Source: JBGAJN01 sp044224905
GTDB taxonomy: Bacteria; Verrucomicrobiota; Verrucomicrobiia; Limisphaerales; JBGAJN01
Assembly: GCA_044224905.1 (NCBI GenBank)
Contig: JBGAJN010000002.1
Span: 682,001-746,000 of the forward strand
DNA: 64,000 bases
Reading direction: 5' to 3'
In this document: positions 34,706 through 43,419 of the stretch, in pieces
How the letters are laid out: each line of letters opens with the position of its first letter
Position numbering within the stretch: position 1 is the stretch's first letter
The notes under the pieces: model-generated
The model's database searches: none
Seen by the model: only the letters and a program-made list of their open reading frames with translations
What the model was told of the DNA's origin: nothing
Translations under genes and position numbers: made by a program

Positions 34706-36646
34706 TCAGAAAGAAAGGTAGGTGTATTCGCGCAGACCGCGTTCGTACTCGTCGAGCAGGCGCATCGCTTCGGACGGCTTGAGGCGGTCGCTCTTGATGG
34801 CTTCGTCCATCTGCGCCTTCATCTGGCGTTTGAGTTCGTTCTCGTCGTATTGCACGGCGGCGAGCGATTGGACGACCGTGTTCCCCTCGATGATCTCCTC
34901 GATATAGTAACCGGCGGCTTCGTCGGGATCGAGGAACACGTGAACTTCATTCACGCGGCCGAACAAATTGTGCAGGTCACCCATGATGTCCTGGTAGGCG
35001 CCCATGAGGAAGAACCCAATGTAATAAGGCTCCGCGGGCTGGCCATTGCCGAGCTTGAGGGCGTGGACGGGCAGGGTGTCGCGCACGTCGCGCAGGTCGA
35101 TGAACTTGTTGATCTGGCCGTCGGAATCGCACGTGATGTCGACGAGCGTGGCTTCGCGATTCGGGCGCTCGCTGAGACGCGCGATGGGCATGATCGGGAA
35201 CAATTGCCCTAGCGCCCAGTGGTCGAGCAAAGACTGGAAGACGGAAAAGTTGCAGAGGTATTGATCGCCGAGACTGTCCTCGAGCTTGCGGATTTCTTCG
35301 GGGATGTAGGCCTGACCGCGGAAGCTTTGCACGACTTCGTCGGCGATTTCCCAGTAGAGGCTTTCGATCTTCGCCTTCTCGGGCAAATCCATGAGACCGA
35401 GCGTGAACATGTTGTGCGCATCTTCCTTGCGCTCGAGCGCGTCGTGGTAGGCCTCGAGTTTGTTCAGCTTGGTGATGTTCTTTCGGATATCGAGCAACTC
35501 GCGGACGAGGGCGTGCTCGTTGTCACCGTAGACGAGCGTACTGTCGGTGCGCGTCTTGGCGATGGCCCCGAACACTTCCACGATCAGCACGCTGTGGTGC
35601 GCAACGATCGCGCGGCCGCTCTCGCTGACGATGTCAGGATGCGGAACCTTCTCCGCGTTGCAGACGTCGGCGATGTAATAAACGATGTCGTTCGTGTATT
35701 CCTGCAACGTGTAGTTCGTGGAGGAATCGAACGCGCTGCGCGAGCCGTCGTAATCCACGCCCAGGCCGCCGCCGACGTCGACGTATTGAATCTCGAAGCC
35801 CATCTTGCGGAGCTTGGCGTAGAAACGCGCGGCTTCCTGGACGGCTTTCTTCACGGTCAAAATATCCGGCACCTGCGAACCGATATGGAAGTGGAGCAGT
35901 TTGAAACAATGCCCGAGCCCTTCCTTCTTCAACAGCTCCGTTGCCGCGAGCAACTCCACCGTGCTCAAACCGAACTTCGCATTTTCACCGCCGCTCTCGG
36001 CCCACTTGCCGGCGCCTTTGCTGAGCAGGCGCGCGCGGATGCCGATAATGGGCTCGACGTTGATCTGCTTGGAGATCGTGATGATGTGTTTGAGCTCCTC
36101 GAGCTTCTCCACGACCATGATGACCTTCTTGCCGAGCTTGATGCCCATGAGCGCCATCTTGATGAAGCTCGTGTCCTTGTAGCCGTTGCAAATGATGAGG
36201 CTGCCCATCTGGTTTTGCAGCGCGAGACCGGCGAAGAGCTCGGGCTTGCTGCCGACTTCGAGGCCGAAGTTGAACGGCTTGCCGGCGTCGAGAATCTCTT
36301 CCACGACTTCGCGCAGCTGATTCACCTTGATCGGAAACACGCCGCGGAACTGGCCCTGATAATTAAACTCGGCGATGGAACTGCGGAACGCGAGGTTGAT
36401 GGCCTCCACGCGGTGCCGGAGGATGTCCTGAAAGCGGATCAACAGCGGGAACTTGAGCCCGCGCCCCTTGGCTTCCTCGATGATGTCGGTCAGCTCGACG
36501 CTCGCGCCGGCTTCCTGCAACGGTTTGGCGATGACGTTGCCGGCTTCGTTGATGTCGAAGTATTTCGCGCCCCATCCTTCAATACTATAAAGGCTGCGGG
36601 CCGCTGGGATGGACCACGCGGGGTCGGAGTTATGCGAATGACTCAT
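34706..36646 (-). CDS. speA: Biosynthetic arginine decarboxylase
   Basis: A 646-residue PLP enzyme converting arginine to agmatine, the first step of the polyamine route from arginine. The PLP lysine lies in FRGVFPIKVNQLREV; YVDVGGGLGVDYDGS and QSVPDIL-type motifs fit SpeA. Length is typical (about 630-660). It starts MSHSHNSDPAWSIPAARSLY at 36646. It is divergent from the Nif3-like gene. No agmatinase or agmatine deiminase gene is in the window. Confidence 0.94.
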   Translation of the reverse strand: MSHSHNSDPAWSIPAARSLYSIEGWGAKYFDINEAGNVIAKPLQEAGASVELTDIIEEAKGRGLKFPLLIRFQDILRHRVEAINLAFRSSIAEFNYQGQFRGVFPIKVNQLREVVEEILDAGKPFNFGLEVGSKPELFAGLALQNQMGSLIICNGYKDTSFIKMALMGIKLGKKVIMVVEKLEELKHIITISKQINVEPIIGIRARLLSKGAGKWAESGGENAKFGLSTVELLAATELLKKEGLGHCFKLLHFHIGSQVPDILTVKKAVQEAARFYAKLRKMGFEIQYVDVGGGLGVDYDGSRSAFDSSTNYTLQEYTNDIVYYIADVCNAEKVPHPDIVSESGRAIVAHHSVLIVEVFGAIAKTRTDSTLVYGDNEHALVRELLDIRKNITKLNKLEAYHDALERKEDAHNMFTLGLMDLPEKAKIESLYWEIADEVVQSFRGQAYIPEEIRKLEDSLGDQYLCNFSVFQSLLDHWALGQLFPIMPIARLSERPNREATLVDITCDSDGQINKFIDLRDVRDTLPVHALKLGNGQPAEPYYIGFFLMGAYQDIMGDLHNLFGRVNEVHVFLDPDEAAGYYIEEIIEGNTVVQSLAAVQYDENELKRQMKAQMDEAIKSDRLKPSEAMRLLDEYERGLREYTYLSF

Positions 36647-36799
36647 CGTCGGTTCTTAAAAATCCAGCGCACTATAGGGACGCGTTGCGGGAATTCAACA
36701 AGAGGAATGGGATATTTTCATGAGGACCGCCGAGTGCTTCGCAAAGTGTGCGAGGCGAAAACTGCTGACAAGGCGCAGCTGAGTTTGGACAATCACCGC

Positions 36800-37561
36800 A
36801 TGGCCAAAATTTCTCTCGCGAAAATTGTCGAGTATTGCGACCGCACGTTGCGCACGGCGGAGATTCAGGATTACGACGGGGCGGTGAACGGTTTGCAGGT
36901 GGAGAACAACGGAACCGTGACGCGCATCGCCGCGGCGGTGGACGGTTCGCTCGCGACCGTGAAGCTCGCGATTGCCGCAAAGGCCGACCTGTTAATCGTC
37001 CATCACGGATTGTTTTGGGGCCCGACACATCCTTGGACCGGCAAGCGCTATGAGCTGCTGCAGTTGCTCCTCGAAAACAATCTCGCCGTTTACAGCTCAC
37101 ACCTGCCGCTCGACGCACATCGCCGCCTTGGCAACAGCGCGCTGCTCGCCGGAGCGTTGGGGCTCAAAAATCTGCGCCCGTTCTTTTTTGCCAAGGGGCA
37201 GATGATCGGGTTTCAAGCGTCGGCGAACGTCTCTCGCGATGAGTTGGCGAAACGTCTGCAGAGCGCGGTGGGCACGAAACCGGTAATCTTGCCCGGCGGA
37301 CCGAAAATGTGTCGTCGCATCGGTGTGGTTACGGGCGGCGCGGGCGCGGAATTAAAACTTGCGGCCAAGGAAGGCGTGGACACGTTCATCACCGGCGAAG
37401 GTCCGCACTGGACTTTCGCGCTGGCGGAAGACGCGGGCATCAACGTCCTCTACGGCGGGCATTACGCGACGGAGACGTTCGGGGTCAAGGCGCTGGCGGA
37501 GGAACTGGCGAAGAAGTTTGGGGTCCCGTGGTCGTTCTTGGATCACCCGAGCGGATTGTAG
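36800..37561 (+). CDS. Nif3-like dinuclear metal-centre protein (GTP cyclohydrolase 1 type 2 homologue)
   Basis: A 253-residue protein starting at 36800 (MAKISLAKIVEYCDRTLRTA). The metal-binding His pair is LLIVHHGLFWG near residue 70, and the C-terminal motif FITGEGPHWTFALAEDAGIN with GGHYATETFG completes the site. The family is widespread; in-cell role unsettled, though Nif3-type GTP cyclohydrolase activity has been suggested for some. The frame extends far upstream over speA, but that is shadow. A 21-bp repeat array follows the stop. Confidence 0.9.
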   Translation: MAKISLAKIVEYCDRTLRTAEIQDYDGAVNGLQVENNGTVTRIAAAVDGSLATVKLAIAAKADLLIVHHGLFWGPTHPWTGKRYELLQLLLENNLAVYSSHLPLDAHRRLGNSALLAGALGLKNLRPFFFAKGQMIGFQASANVSRDELAKRLQSAVGTKPVILPGGPKMCRRIGVVTGGAGAELKLAAKEGVDTFITGEGPHWTFALAEDAGINVLYGGHYATETFGVKALAEELAKKFGVPWSFLDHPSGL

Positions 37562-37602
37562 GTCGGATCGGCGGGTTTCAAGGTAGGCGAACTGTGGAAA
37601 AT

Positions 37603-37896
37603 GACCGTCCCGCTGACCAAAATCGGGGAGAAAGTATCGTGAATAATCGTTTTTGGTTAACCGACGATTGCTATGGGGTATAAAATGACCCCTTTCGGTT
37701 ACTGAATGATGCCTAAAGGATAATTGAATACGTGTTTCGGGTCATTTTAGAAGCCTATCGTCTATTTCACGACGCAATTTGCGTCTTTCATGACGCCTAT
37801 TGTCGATAAAATGAGGCGATTTGCGTGTTGGAAGAGGCGTTTTACTGAATCGATGACGCATTCGGTCAATTGAATGACACGAATCGTGTAATCGCC
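37603..37896. repeat. Tandem array of 14 diverged 21-bp units
   Basis: The 294 bp divide into 14 consecutive 21-bp units. Most begin GA-n-GC (for example GACGC, GATGCC, GAGGCG) and end in an A/T-rich AAT or CAT; the central bases vary. It is AT-richer than the array at 11298. All frames contain stops (for example at 37804), so it is not coding. It lies between the 3' ends of the convergent Nif3-like and cyclase genes and fills almost the whole 358-bp gap; only 41 bp at the left and 23 bp at the right lie outside it. Confidence 0.8.
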
Positions 37897-37919
37897 AGCA
37901 CGCGGGCACTTTTTGCGGA

Positions 37920-39959
37920 TCAGGCGTTTTTGGCGGGGGTGGACTTTACCTCAATGACGCGGTAGGCGTGGACGGCCTCGTCGATACCTTTGAGTTTCAT
38001 CTCGGGCAGCGTCTCGACGCGGATGCGGTCCCCGAGACGGGTGCGAGTGTTATCGTCGATGATGAGTTCCATCCGGTCAGCTTGCTGACAAAGGCGTGAG
38101 CCGAGATTCACCCGATCGCCAAGGACGGTGTAGTTGACGCGGTCGAGGGATCCCATGCAGCCGGCGACAACTTCACCCGTAACGACCGAGACGCCAATGG
38201 TGACCTGGTGCACGGAAGTTTCGTTAAGTTTGGCGCGCACGTTGATCATCTGCGCCGCGCAGCGGACCGCATTGAAGGTGTCGTCGCCATAACTCTTGGG
38301 CGCACCAAAGAGGGCCATGACCATGTCGCCAACGTACTTGTCCACGACGCCATCGTGCTCGTAGACGACGCGGGTGAGTGCGGTCATGTGTTCGTTGAGC
38401 AGGGCGACGATTTGTTGCGGCGGCATGTTTTGGGTCAACGCCGAGAAACCGCGGATATCGCAGAAGAGCACGCTGACTTCGCGGGTTTCGCCGCCGAGCG
38501 CGACGGGGCTGCGGACGAGTTGCTCGGCGACTTCCTTGTCGGCCATCATGTTGAGCAGATTGTGATACTTCTCTTTTAGTGCGAGACCCTCTGCCATCTT
38601 GTTGAACGAGTCGGCGAGCTGGCCCAATTCATCGCGACTGCGGACGGGGACGCGGACGGAGAAATTGCTCTTTTGAATTTCGGCGGTGCCGGCGACGAGT
38701 TGCCGCAGGGGAATCGAAAAGTTGTGCGCGATGACGAGGCTCAACGCGAGCGCCCCCAGCAAGGTGAGGCTGCCGAAGAGGAGGACGTTGTTGCGCAGAT
38801 CCTGCTGGGCGATGATGGCGGTGTTCCAGGAATACAGGCCGACTTTGTAGGCGACTGGGAGTGCGGAATCGGGGTTGAGCTTCGCATAGAAAACGCGGTG
38901 CGGCGCTTGATGGTGTTGGGAATCCTGGACGGTCACCAGAAAATCGGGGCGTGATTCGTCGTTGTTCTTGATCTCCTCAGGGAGGCGTTGGGTCAGTTCG
39001 CGACTCACGGCTTCACTGATGGTTCGCGAGTACAGCGTATTGTCCAGCCACACGCCGTTTTCGATGTCGCTAACCGCGCTGATCGCTTCCTCTCCGAAAT
39101 CCTGAAACGGGAAGGCGATGACGAAAGCGCCCAAGGTTTGCTTGGAGTCCGGATCCAGCATGGGCGTGAGGACAATTTCGAGGAGGCGCTTTTCTCCCTG
39201 CGTGTTCTTTAGGCCGATGTAGCCAATTTGCTGGCTGTCGATGCCGTGGAGATCGGGAATGGAGTTGGTCAGCTGTTCCTCGAAATGTTTACGAAACTCA
39301 CTTTGCAAAAACGGCTTCCAGCGAGGAGACGAAGGTTCGAGCGGGTGCCCGTTCGCGTTCAGAAAGATCACAAACGTTGCTTCGCGCTGCCGGGGCGACG
39401 TGGCTTTCTTGTTCGCTTTGGCGGAAAAGTCTTTGTGCTTCTTGTCATCGGCGAGGGCAGGTTTGAAGAGCGGACCGCTGAGCTTACTCTTGGCTTTTCC
39501 CGCTTCGAGTGGGGCTGGATGCGTGTTGGTTCGAGGACTCGTGCTGGGTGTTGCGGCCGGTGGTGTGGGTTGGTTGAGGTCCACATCCGGGCCGAAGGTT
39601 TTTTTCAGCTCTTCGCGCCCGAGTTGTTCCCGGGCGATTTGATAGAGTTGCTCGACGTTACCTTCCGTTAAGGCGGCTAGGAGGGCTTTGTTTCGCGCCA
39701 AGTCGTGCGAATGCTGCCTGACATCGCGCAAGCGCTTCTCCATGTCTTCAGGGACGTAGCGGATTTGGGCTTCGATTTTTTCTTTAAAAAGCCGTTCATA
39801 GGCCGCTTGCACCTTGTTCTGAGTTATCAACAGGGTGATGCCTGATACCGTGACCACTACCAGCATCATGGCCAGCAGCAACCGGATACGAAAACTCAGG
39901 ACGAGCATATTTTGCGATTTCGGCGGCTTTAAGAGGGATCGTGAAATCCACGTAAGCAA
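37920..39959 (-). CDS. Membrane class III adenylate/guanylate cyclase with HAMP domain
   Basis: A 679-residue protein (an in-frame ATG at 39908 could be the true start). Helix 1 (IRLLLAMMLVVVTVSGITLL) and helix 2 (NNVLLFGSLTLLGALALSLV) flank a large periplasmic sensor domain of about 340 residues with a Thr/Pro/Ser-rich stretch. A HAMP domain and a class III cyclase follow: FCDIRGFSALT (metal Asp), KYVGDMVMALFGAP (Lys and metal Asp) and NYTVLGDRVNLGSRL (Asn and Arg). The residue before Tyr is Asn where Asp or Thr is usual. It should make cAMP or cGMP in response to an external signal. Confidence 0.9.
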   Translation of the reverse strand: MLTWISRSLLKPPKSQNMLVLSFRIRLLLAMMLVVVTVSGITLLITQNKVQAAYERLFKEKIEAQIRYVPEDMEKRLRDVRQHSHDLARNKALLAALTEGNVEQLYQIAREQLGREELKKTFGPDVDLNQPTPPAATPSTSPRTNTHPAPLEAGKAKSKLSGPLFKPALADDKKHKDFSAKANKKATSPRQREATFVIFLNANGHPLEPSSPRWKPFLQSEFRKHFEEQLTNSIPDLHGIDSQQIGYIGLKNTQGEKRLLEIVLTPMLDPDSKQTLGAFVIAFPFQDFGEEAISAVSDIENGVWLDNTLYSRTISEAVSRELTQRLPEEIKNNDESRPDFLVTVQDSQHHQAPHRVFYAKLNPDSALPVAYKVGLYSWNTAIIAQQDLRNNVLLFGSLTLLGALALSLVIAHNFSIPLRQLVAGTAEIQKSNFSVRVPVRSRDELGQLADSFNKMAEGLALKEKYHNLLNMMADKEVAEQLVRSPVALGGETREVSVLFCDIRGFSALTQNMPPQQIVALLNEHMTALTRVVYEHDGVVDKYVGDMVMALFGAPKSYGDDTFNAVRCAAQMINVRAKLNETSVHQVTIGVSVVTGEVVAGCMGSLDRVNYTVLGDRVNLGSRLCQQADRMELIIDDNTRTRLGDRIRVETLPEMKLKGIDEAVHAYRVIEVKSTPAKNA

Positions 39960-40298
39960 ATAGTGATTGAAGATAAAGCCTTTCGCCAGTGGGAAATCAC
40001 GCGATTGTTCATTTGAAACTGATTTGCTCCCCGATTAGCAGGGGAAGTTTAGTTGATTGGCTCGCTCGGCTAGGCGTTTTTGGCTGGGACGGGAGCTCGA
40101 AGGCGATGTTGTGTAATTCTCAGCGTTTTACTTATGCTTGAGCGGCAAGGGCCTTGAGGGCGGTAGGATTTCTCGTTATTGAGATTCGGCGAGCGCTGTT
40201 TGGGTCGAAACTTTCCCAGAAAAACCTTGACCCGCAGTGCAGAAATGATAAAAGGGCACCGTGAGTTTTCGACACCAATCGTGATGGAGTAACCAAAT
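39960..40298. other. Intergenic region with cyclase and PEP-CTERM promoters
   Basis: A 339-bp gap between divergent genes, with no gene I can support. A promoter for the PEP-CTERM gene is seen at 40227-40254. Text near 40073 is nearly identical over 13 bp to the 3' end of the cyclase gene (encoding AKNA), which may be a relic of a duplicate but is too short to be sure. Confidence 0.5.
40227..40254 (+). promoter_or_regulatory. Probable promoter of the PEP-CTERM gene
   Basis: TTGACC (40227-40232) and TAAAAG (40249-40254) are 16 bp apart. The gene has a Shine-Dalgarno GGAG at 40286-40289, nine bases before the ATG. Confidence 0.5.
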
Positions 40299-41429
40299 AT
40301 GCAAGCAACCCTTTCTACCCGCCGTATTCTCGCAGTATCAGCAATCGCCTTGACCGGATTTTTTGGCGTGACTGTCTCTGATGTGACGGCTGCGACCAGC
40401 ATCTTCTTGGACGACGGTAATAACACCTCGCTTCCTGTATCGATCCCAGGACCGGATCCTAGGTTTGGTTCCGTCAATGTGCGAGTCGATGGCTACGGAT
40501 CGTTCGGCGCAAATCCGTTTGGGATTAATCCGCAACTGGCAGTCTATCAAGATATTGGAAGTGCTGGTTCGGTGACGTTTGCTTCGGGTGTTGCCATCGG
40601 TTTCGCGGGCAACCCAACCCGTCAGTTTTTGAGTTCTGGGTCGATTGGTGGCGCTGCGGCAAATCCCGCTGGTGCTGTGAATGTAACTGGTTCTGGTGCT
40701 GGTTACCTGGGCAATTCGCTCAGTGGCGCGAGTGCCTTTTCTCTTGGCGGTTTGAGCTTCACTGTGAACCAAACGTTGGCGCCGTTTGCGAAGAACCCGC
40801 CGTTTTCTGGAGTTGGTGTGGTTGGCTCCGAATTGCGTCAGACTTACACAATTCAGAACACCACGGGCAGCACGATTAGCTTCGACCTCTTTCGGTATAT
40901 TGATCCCGATATCGTCGTCAATAGCGGCACCGGTTTGAATAGTGGCGGTGGTCGTATCGTTACTCCAATCAATAACAACGTGCAGCATGAGTTCCTCTTC
41001 GCAACTGAAACCGCCGTTGGTGGGCCTCATACCCAGAGCGTTTTCGAAGCGATTACCGCCGAAGGTGGTGTCATTCCGACATCGGGACGGTATTCAATCG
41101 TTCAAGTAACTGGGTCTGATGCTCCTTTGGGCCAGAATATTGTGAACGGTTTGGCACTGAATAACGCGATCGCTGGCGACGGCAACTTCGACGGCTGGGT
41201 TGACGCCGGTCCTGGTTATGATATTGCGATGGCGTTGCGTAACTCATTTACCTTGGCTCCCGGTCAGTCGATTGATTATGTGACCAGCACGTACTTTGGC
41301 AGCGGATCGCCTGACGAACTTCGTTTGGCTTTGGTTCCTGAAACGAGCACTGTGGTTTCGTGCGCGGTTTTGGTTGGGTTGGCTGGCTTGACCTTCCTCC
41401 GTAGGAAACAGGCTGTTGTCCAAGCGTAA
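40299..41429 (+). CDS. PEP-CTERM sorting-domain protein
   Basis: A 376-residue secreted protein. The N-terminus carries a signal peptide (ILAVSAIALTGFFGVTVSDV). The middle is Gly/Ser/Asn-rich beta-strand sequence. The C-terminus ends LVPETSTVVSCAVLVGLAGL followed by TFLRRKQ, the PEP-CTERM plan: a PE-x-S motif, a membrane helix and a basic tail. Exosortase (EpsH/XrtA-type) would cut at the motif and place the protein in the envelope or extracellular matrix; none is in this window. The start is set by a GGAG nine bases upstream. Confidence 0.87.
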   Translation: MQATLSTRRILAVSAIALTGFFGVTVSDVTAATSIFLDDGNNTSLPVSIPGPDPRFGSVNVRVDGYGSFGANPFGINPQLAVYQDIGSAGSVTFASGVAIGFAGNPTRQFLSSGSIGGAAANPAGAVNVTGSGAGYLGNSLSGASAFSLGGLSFTVNQTLAPFAKNPPFSGVGVVGSELRQTYTIQNTTGSTISFDLFRYIDPDIVVNSGTGLNSGGGRIVTPINNNVQHEFLFATETAVGGPHTQSVFEAITAEGGVIPTSGRYSIVQVTGSDAPLGQNIVNGLALNNAIAGDGNFDGWVDAGPGYDIAMALRNSFTLAPGQSIDYVTSTYFGSGSPDELRLALVPETSTVVSCAVLVGLAGLTFLRRKQAVVQA

Positions 41430-41446
41430 GCTTATTTTTGATTCTC

Positions 41447-41480
41447 AAACCCGCTTTGGATATTCCAAAGCGGGTTTTTG
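41447..41480 (+). terminator. Rho-independent terminator of the PEP-CTERM gene
   Basis: Arms AAACCCGCTTTGGA (41447-41460) and TCCAAAGCGGGTTT (41464-41477) are perfect complements with a 3-base loop and a T-rich tail. It separates the PEP-CTERM gene from the downstream TPR gene. Confidence 0.9.
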
Positions 41481-41607
41481 TTTTGTGGGCCAGTATCCAG
41501 ACATCTGCCCGAAGGGTAGTGATGACCATGTGGGTGTGCATGAGTGAACAAGCTTCCAACGATTTTGTCTTTGTGTTACGCTGCTTGCATTCGCAATTGA
41601 AACACCC

Positions 41608-43374
41608 ATGAGTGCCAATCAATCTCATTCGTCGGCTGGAAAACGTCACCGCCCGACGCGTCCGGCAGTTCCAGTAATTCTCTGGAGTTTGTTGGGCGTG
41701 TTCATGATTGGGGCTGTGTTGGGTGCCAAGCCGGCATATTCTGCTTTTAAAACCTACCGCGCTCACCGCTACGCGGATGAGGCGGAGGAGTTTCTCCGTA
41801 ACAAAGATGACAAGTCTGCGTTCTTCAAGCTCCGGTCGGCTTTACTACTCGCACCGGGAGACGTCAGGGTGAATCGAATCGTTGCGGATCTTTTCTCGCG
41901 ATCTGGACAAGAGCTCGCGTTGAATCACTGGGCTATCGTGCTGAATAGTCCTTCGGCGACGATTGCCGATCGGGAGCAGTTCGTCGCAATGGCTATGCGC
42001 GTTGGCAGGGAGGAGATTGCGTTCAAGGAATTGTCCACGTTGCTGAGCTTGCAACCGCGCTCGGCCGAAACGCTGGTCTTGGCGTCAAAGGCCAGTCTGA
42101 TTCGCCGTGACTACACTTCGGCAACGCAATACGTCCGCGAAGCGATCACGTTGAGCCCTACGAATGACAGTGCCCAGCTTCAGTACGCTTACGTGATGCT
42201 GGAATCCGGTGCTCCGGATCCGTCCAAGGAAGTGCGTCAGATACTTTGGAACCTCACAAAGTCTGAAGGGCCTTCGCGCGCTGGTGCTCTAGCGCTGCTG
42301 GTGGGCTTGCGTGATCTGTCGGACCAGGAGAGAGAGACCCTTCAAAAAATTTGCACCGCGCCGACCGAAGGGGTGGAAGTGCGCTTGCTCGGCGCCGATT
42401 TAGAAATTCGTTTCAATTTGCGTCCGCGTGACTCGGTGATTCGCGCGATGACTAGTCGTTTTAGTTCGGATGATCCGGGCGAGGTCGCGGCATTGGTCAA
42501 ATGGTTCAACCGCCACCACTTGTTCCAGTCAACTTTGACGGCGATTCCCGTGGGCAAGCAGACTTCGCGACCGGACCTATTTCTCGCCAAGCTGGAAGCT
42601 TATGTGGGTTTGCGGCGATGGACCGACGCGTATGACTTGCTGTCGGAAGATCGCATTCCGCTCGATCCGATGACTCTGGAATTTCATCGGGTCCGTGTTG
42701 CCCGGAACGTTCGCAACGGCGAGTCGGTTGCCTCTCACTGGCAGAAACTCTTCGCGATTGCCGGTCGTGATCCGCTGAAATTGAAACGCGTGGCCGCTTC
42801 TGCCGAAGCCATTGGCGCGCGCGAGCAAGCCATTCTGGCGTACCAGAAACTTGCGACCACTGGGCGCGATGCAACTGAAGCCTATGTTCAACTCATTCGT
42901 ATCACCGAGCAAATGGGGGATACGAAACGTTTGCGGGACCAGGTTGCAAAAATCTCTGCTTTGAAAAAGGACAACTACGCAATTCAGAATCAACTCAATT
43001 ATCTGAACCTCCTGTTGAACGATGATGTGCCAGGGTCAAAAACTGCAGCGCTTCAGCTGGTAAATCAATATCCGACCAACTTCGCGTACCGCATCACTCT
43101 GGCGTTGGCTCTGTTGCGGGAAAGCAACCCTGCGGTGGCGAAGGACACGCTTGTGCCGGTCACCACGGAATGGCTTAACAGTCATCCGTATGCGTGGGCC
43201 GTCTGCGCGGCGGTTTCGGGGGCGAACAAGATGGACGCAATGGCCCGCCAGATGACCGATCGGATTGTCCTCGCGACCTTGAAGCCTGAGGAGCGCGATT
43301 TGATCAAACCTTGGTTGCGCCCGCCCGCAGTGGCGTCGCCGCCGTCGGGCGGTTCGGCAAAAGCGGGCAAGTGA
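41608..43374 (+). CDS. Membrane-anchored TPR protein
   Basis: A 588-residue protein with one N-terminal membrane helix (VILWSLLGVFMIGAVLGAKP, about residues 25-45) after a basic N-terminus. The rest is helical repeats of TPR type (AEEFLRNKDDKSAFFKLRSA and LLAPGDVRVNRIVADLFSRS, then many more). The tail is Pro/Gly/Ser-rich. It probably holds other proteins at the inner membrane. TPR proteins often occur in exosortase/PEP-CTERM polysaccharide loci, but a strong terminator lies between it and the PEP-CTERM gene. Confidence 0.8.
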   Translation: MSANQSHSSAGKRHRPTRPAVPVILWSLLGVFMIGAVLGAKPAYSAFKTYRAHRYADEAEEFLRNKDDKSAFFKLRSALLLAPGDVRVNRIVADLFSRSGQELALNHWAIVLNSPSATIADREQFVAMAMRVGREEIAFKELSTLLSLQPRSAETLVLASKASLIRRDYTSATQYVREAITLSPTNDSAQLQYAYVMLESGAPDPSKEVRQILWNLTKSEGPSRAGALALLVGLRDLSDQERETLQKICTAPTEGVEVRLLGADLEIRFNLRPRDSVIRAMTSRFSSDDPGEVAALVKWFNRHHLFQSTLTAIPVGKQTSRPDLFLAKLEAYVGLRRWTDAYDLLSEDRIPLDPMTLEFHRVRVARNVRNGESVASHWQKLFAIAGRDPLKLKRVAASAEAIGAREQAILAYQKLATTGRDATEAYVQLIRITEQMGDTKRLRDQVAKISALKKDNYAIQNQLNYLNLLLNDDVPGSKTAALQLVNQYPTNFAYRITLALALLRESNPAVAKDTLVPVTTEWLNSHPYAWAVCAAVSGANKMDAMARQMTDRIVLATLKPEERDLIKPWLRPPAVASPPSGGSAKAGK

Positions 43375-43419
43375 TCCTCGTTCCTTGACGCGTTGAATTG
43401 CTCAGGCAAGCTGGCGCAC

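Noticed and set aside
35219..36799. Long upstream extension of the Nif3-like frame
   Set aside because: It is the antisense of speA; the family N-terminus begins at 36800.
37603..37896. CRISPR array or coding repeats
   Set aside because: No spacers and no fixed repeat; stop codons occur in all frames.
40070..40150. Possible relic of a second cyclase 3' end
   Set aside because: Identity is about 13 bp around the codons for AKNA, too short to tell from chance.
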